A DNA stretch of 48,096 nucleotides from Endozoicomonas sp. ISHI1 (GTDB lineage: Bacteria; Pseudomonadota; Gammaproteobacteria; Pseudomonadales; Endozoicomonadaceae): positions 1 through 48,096 of the forward strand of contig NZ_JAGRPU010000042.1 in the NCBI RefSeq assembly GCF_024606225.1. The letters run 5' to 3'. The translations under genes were made by a program, and so were the position numbers. Under the pieces are notes generated by a model that did no database searches, was not told where the DNA came from, and saw nothing but the letters and a program-made list of their open reading frames with translations. Positions within the stretch are counted from its first letter, which is position 1. Every line of letters begins with the position of its first letter. This document shows positions 12,001 to 18,000 of this stretch, in pieces.

Positions 12001-15000
12001 CGATTGAGTCTGCACGGACAAAGGCGCTCATGTGACGCTCTGTTGGTATCCTGGCCTGTGTAAGAGACCGCTCGGCATCGGCAACCGGCAACGGCATCAA
12101 CTGGTAAGGGGAAAAGTCATCACCGGTGTGTTGTTGCAGTCGACGGTTGTATTGCTCAATCAGGTCGGAGAGTGGCAGCCTGTTATTGTTTTCGATAAAC
12201 GTACTAAGCAGTAAATTTCTGGCCCGGTCGAAAGCATCGTCACGATCGATACCCAAGCGCACATAATCCCTGCCGCGGGGCAAAGCGGGCAAGTTCCGGA
12301 GTTTTTTCACCAGCCCTTCTGTAACCGGAAGCTGGCGGGCCATTAACTGCCCCTGTTCGTCTTTCTCAAGTACCAGCTTGACGCGATGGTCTGACTGTGA
12401 CCACAGGACATCGCCATCAACGGGCACGGTGCCGGTCCATTTGCGCCCAAGCTCATCAACCGCCACCAGGGCGTTACGGACACTGATTCGTTTTGTCCGG
12501 ATTTCACCAAACAGCTTTCTGGCGAAAACTTCTACGGGGTAATGCTCCCCACTGGCATCAGCACCACAGCCCACCAAACTGACGGTATGGACAAACCGAC
12601 CGCTGGTTAATCGCTTTAGCACATCGGCCAGTTGCTCAACCGTCTTCCCGCCCAGCAAAAACTGGTCGGAACCGGACTTTTCGCCCTGAACCTTACTGCC
12701 GTGGCCAACTACAATAATGCGGGTGTCGTCTTTAAGAAAATCAGCTTGCAATGCCTCAAGCTCAATGTCGTGTCCTGTCTTCGGATCAATCGGGGTTCCA
12801 TCAGACTTTAGTCGTATAAGTTGGCTGAAATCGGGTTGGTATTTGTTGGCCAGATAAAGGCTGGCACTGGTTTCATTGTCGCTGTCACCCAGTTGAAGAA
12901 TGACCTGGTTTTTATAACGGCTGTCTTGCTCAGAGGTCAGGGCATAACGCTCGGTTTTATCAGTTCCGGGTATCCAGCTACTGGGGCTTTCATCAGTATC
13001 GTCACTGATTAAATCAATCTTTGCTAATGGATTGATTTGCATGAAATAGGATTTTGGTTCAAAACCAAAAAGGTCTTTCCTTGAAAAAAAAGCAGACAAA
13101 TAATTCGCGGAGACTGTTTGAAATCCATTCACCCCGGATATATACATTGTTGATCTGGAATGTGGCAGTATTCCATCTTTACGATAATTAAAAAAACTGT
13201 GGGCGATTTTCTGATCAATATTCAATTCCCTGGCGATTAATTTTGCAGTTTTATTTATATCGGTATTAGAAACTCTTAGTGGGTTGTCGAGATTTAAACG
13301 TTCAATCAATTGATAACGTTTTATAATATTTTTCTTAACTGCCTCGAGAACCTCGCTGTCAGGTGGCGCGATAATTAAGTTATTGTTGAGATGTATCTTT
13401 TTTTCATACCTTGATTTTATTTCCACTGAACCAGGAATAACCCTGAGCGAATCTTGAAAGACAAAAAGAGGTTTTTTGCCGTGATTGGCTATAGCTTCTT
13501 CAATAGCTTTTATTAAATCAGGGTATTCTTCCTTTATTCTGTCGTAGTATTTCTCTTCTTCCGGATCAGGTGTCCTGCCAAAAAACAGCTGTTCCGGCCC
13601 TTTCTGGGCAAGATAGTTAATAATTGCATGGTTAACGGGGTAACCCGGACCAATCAGCTCGCCGCCAAATAAAAAATATTTCGGAAATTTAATGTGTTTA
13701 AACAATTCCTTGTTAAAAGCAGGTAGTATATCAACATCCAAATAGACACCCCCTCCTTCCTTGTCTCTGGCAAGAACTTCCACTCTTACCAAATCTGCTG
13801 CTGCGGCTAAAATCCCCCTTTGCCCAAGTTCTTTCACGTACCACTTTCTCAGGCTGGCTTCATTGCCTGCCTGCCAGAGTGTATTGATATCTGCCAGCCT
13901 GAATTTACCGGAATCAGGGTTGCTCTTAAGTTTGGCCAGCTCGTCGGCAAACGTCCTGAGTTGCTTCGGGCTTTCTTCTTGTATTTTCTCTAACTCGCTT
14001 CGATCCATACCCAAATGGTTAACTAAAAACGCTTTTGCCATGTCGTCGAAGGTTTTACCCCGGGCGATGCCTTTTTTTATAGTGCTATAAGCCAGATCTT
14101 GCAGCTGATTAACACGTTCCACAAATTCAACCCTGGTATTTTCTTTTTTCAGGAATGATTCGGGTATTTTCTCAGCGGCAACAGCCTTAAGTATTTCCCG
14201 GGTAAGTATGGGCGCTAAAAACGCTTGTGGATCGTGCCAGAGCGTCAAAGACCAGGAGGGAACCTGTGAAGCCCAGATCTTGAGATCGTCTACAACACCT
14301 TTTTTGAGAGGACCAATCCAGATAGTGTGAAGCTTTTTGGGTACCTCGACCAAAGCGTCCAGCAGGTACTGTTTTATTGTGGCGACCAGGTGCGAGACGA
14401 CTGCTTTTCCAAGAGCAGTACCGGGCAGGTTTTCCTGCATGCGATAGACAAGGGCGTATTTTTTAAGGGCAGTCCCCTCTTGGCGAAACCGGTCAAATTG
14501 TGCAATTTTTTTCTCCAGCGATTTTAAATCATCTGAACTGAGAGCTCCCAGATGCGGCTTAAGGCTGCGCCTGAACATCTCCAGAGTCGGTATTGCATGA
14601 TCGGGATTAACGGGCCCCAGCAAGCCACTGTTTTGTAACAGCGCAGAGGGCAGCTCCCGCAGTCCAATAGCACCTTCAGCAAACTGGTCTTTTTTAGGCA
14701 ATCTTTCGACGGTGATGTCACCGTTACTGATGCGAAGTGCTTTGAGCTTGTCAGGTTTGTCGGCCAGTGACCAGGTCACCAGACCCGTCTCTGAAAGCAG
14801 GCCAACCCACAGACGTCCCCAGATATCGACTCTCAAAAGACCGTCACGGGCGGTCACTGTCCGGGTTTTTGTCGCTTTCAGGATATCTTTCAGGTATTGG
14901 CTGACAAGCCCGTCGTGATCGACACCTGAGCCAACCAGGTTAATGGTTTTAACCGGGGTATCACCGATCAATTCATTAATTTTTTTTGACAGGTCTGACG

Positions 15001-18000
15001 CGGTTTGCCCGCCCAGGGTAAATTCCCCGTCTTTGGATTCACCCAGGCCTACCACATGAATTCGGCTATCATCGCCCAGCAGTTTGCCAATATCGGCACT
15101 ATTGATCTTTGCGCCCGTCTCGCCATCTGACCAATCATCGTTCTCAATGACCAGCCAACGGACTGAAGGCTCACTGCCTCCCGTTTGTTGGCGATTTTTA
15201 TATTTGCGAAACAGGTAACGGCTGGCCTTGCTAATAGGGTTATCATCGCCAGACCCCATCTGGATAACCAGTTGTTGACGGTATTGGCTATGCTTCCGGG
15301 GATCTGTGTTTATATAGCGTCTGATATCATTTTCCTGATCCCGGGCAGCAGCCGCTTCGCTAGAAAGGGTAAAGTGATCTCCGGGAGACAATTGCAGAGC
15401 AGCCAGCAAAGCTTTGTAGCCTGCAGTCCAACTCATTGCAATCTTGCTTTCCTGCAGTGCGTTATCGCCATTCAGGATTCGATAGCCTTTCGCAAACTCT
15501 CGTACACCTCCGATTCGGTAATAAGCCAATGCCGCGTCAGCAATCCTTTCCCCGATTAAAAATGTTTCTCTGAGTCTGGCAGCATTCCAATTCGTCAAAC
15601 CGGACACTTTAAATCGATCAACCTCTTCGAATTGTGATAAGAGGGTGTCATAAGCTAACTCTATGGTTGGGTTGCCCGGTCTTGCCGCGAAAAATAAACC
15701 CGGATTTTTTTCTGATGGCACGTAGGCCTGGTAGGGCATGACTTTAACTTTTCCCAAAGGCTTAAACAGTTGAGAGGGATCAGCATTTGCCACAAGCTGT
15801 TCAATGTCGCTCTTCAACCCAGGGTATTTTTCACCGAACCAGGCGATATCTTCTGAAACTTTCTGTTTAATGGCAGGGTCCTGATTATCAGGAAGGAATT
15901 CTTTGCCAAGCCTTTGGATGACCAGCTGTGTCTGTAATGTCTTTACCCTGTCCCAATCTGCTTTGCTGACGCCTGAATAATCAATACCCTTGAAAAGATC
16001 CTCATTCAATGCAGGCGAAAGCGACGTATCAGAATAAAGACCACCGAGAGTGCTAATCACCTTGATTTTCACCAGTGCGTTGGCCGCAGGCTGATGACCA
16101 CGCAATCCCAGTTCCCTGTAATAGTGCTTTTTGGCTTTCTGACCATCTTCCCCGTAGGCACTGGTCCAGAGCTCATTAATATCTTTGAGGGAAAACTTGG
16201 CCCCGGGGTAAGAAGACGTTATTTCCTTTTCAAATTGCCGGAAGGATTCCAGCGTTTGGGCTTTTTGTTTGTCAATGTCCGTCTTGTATTTGAGATGGTC
16301 TATCAGAAAATCCTTCGCCGCCTGATCAAACAGCTGGCCACTTGCCATTTTTGGCTCTATGGCTTTCCAGGCCTCATCTTGTAACCTCATCAGTTCTTTC
16401 AGTAAATCCGATTCAAAATCAGATGGATTACCGGGATCGGACTGACCGGTCAATTTACTGGTCACAGATTCTTTAAGAGCTTCGGCGAGCACACCGGCGA
16501 GCATTGCATTCGGGTCATGCCAGAGGTTTATTCTTAAAACGGACTCTGAATTTGCTAAAATCCATGACCGGATATAATTCAGCTCCCCATCGGTTGGGTT
16601 AACGCTAACAAAATGCAGCCGTGGAGGGACTGACTTCATATTGCTTTCAAACCAGCTCCGGATGTCTGTAGCCAGTTTCGCAAATTTTACGCCGGTTTCC
16701 TGAGGGTGGTTCCCGATCAGGTCGGTGAGTTTTTCGTAGACCCTTAATGCCGAAGCAAAGGTTGATGGAGCATTCCCATGGCGAGAACTATCAAGGCTCA
16801 TAAAAGATGAGAACAGGTCTTCAAAACGTCTGTTCAAATCTGCGTTCAGGATGCGTTGGTACTGTAATATCGCTGCATATTCCATATGGAACGTCTTGGC
16901 GTCAGGAATCAGTTTGTCGATTAATTTCGAGTCTGAGCCCTCAGCAGGATCAGGATCGGCACGGCGAACCCTGTGTCTTCCCACCGGTTTGGTCATTTCC
17001 GGATACTCATGCAGTGGGGGTGGCTGAAGACCATCATTCGTTGTCATCCTGCCAATGGAAGCCAGTTGCAGACGATAGGTGCCGTTTTTGTCAGGCTCTG
17101 CCGTCAGTTCCAGATGACGTCCCAGTGAGCCATATCCGGTCACCGCCAGGCGCACGGATTTGCTGGTGTCTGTCGCTGTCGTTTGATTAAACCTTACCTG
17201 TACGGGCAGGGCTTCTTTGATCATTACCTGACGGGGGTCTACTACGGCTAATCTGTTCTGTCCGGGATAGTTTTCAGAATAGTCCCGTGGCAAACCGAGC
17301 TCAGTACGAATCCGGTTTTTGATCCTGTTGGCATCCTCTTCCGGCTTTATGCCGAGTGCCAGTTGGAATGCTTTCTTTAACTGAAAAAAGAACGAAACAT
17401 GGTCTGACAGCCATCCGGCACCAAAGGGCACGCCCCCCCAGCCCGGATCAAAATGGATGAGCGTGAAGGTGCCGTTATTGACGGTTTGGTTGACGGGTGC
17501 AAGGGCAGTCCGGTTCTCTGTGGCAGGGTCATGGACGGTGTCATTTTCCGCACCATGTCGGGTGAGCAGGTAGGCCAGTGGGCCGGATTTACCGCCGGGA
17601 GACGCGCCATTGTGACCGGGGATGATCAGGCTGACATACTCTCCCGGAATCGTCCTGTTCCGTTCTTCAGGGGGCACTTCCAGCAAACCAATGTCGTGAA
17701 TATCGCCAAGGGTGTTGGGCCTTATTGGGGAGGTTACATTGCCCGACAGCCTCTGGAACTCGTTGGTATTGTTCAACCGATGCCTGAACAGGTCGCTGGC
17801 GTCCACCAGTCGGCGCAGGTCACTGACGATGGTTTCGTTACTGGAACCGGTCAGGTAGTCCGGCGACAGGTAAACCCCTATCCAGTCACCCAGAGCCGTG
17901 AGGGTAAAGAACCGGCCCCGGATGCTGCTGGTGGTGTTGTCAAAGAACGGCACCGGTTCCATTTCGGTCAGGCCATCGTAGCCATCCTGTTGTGCCTCAT

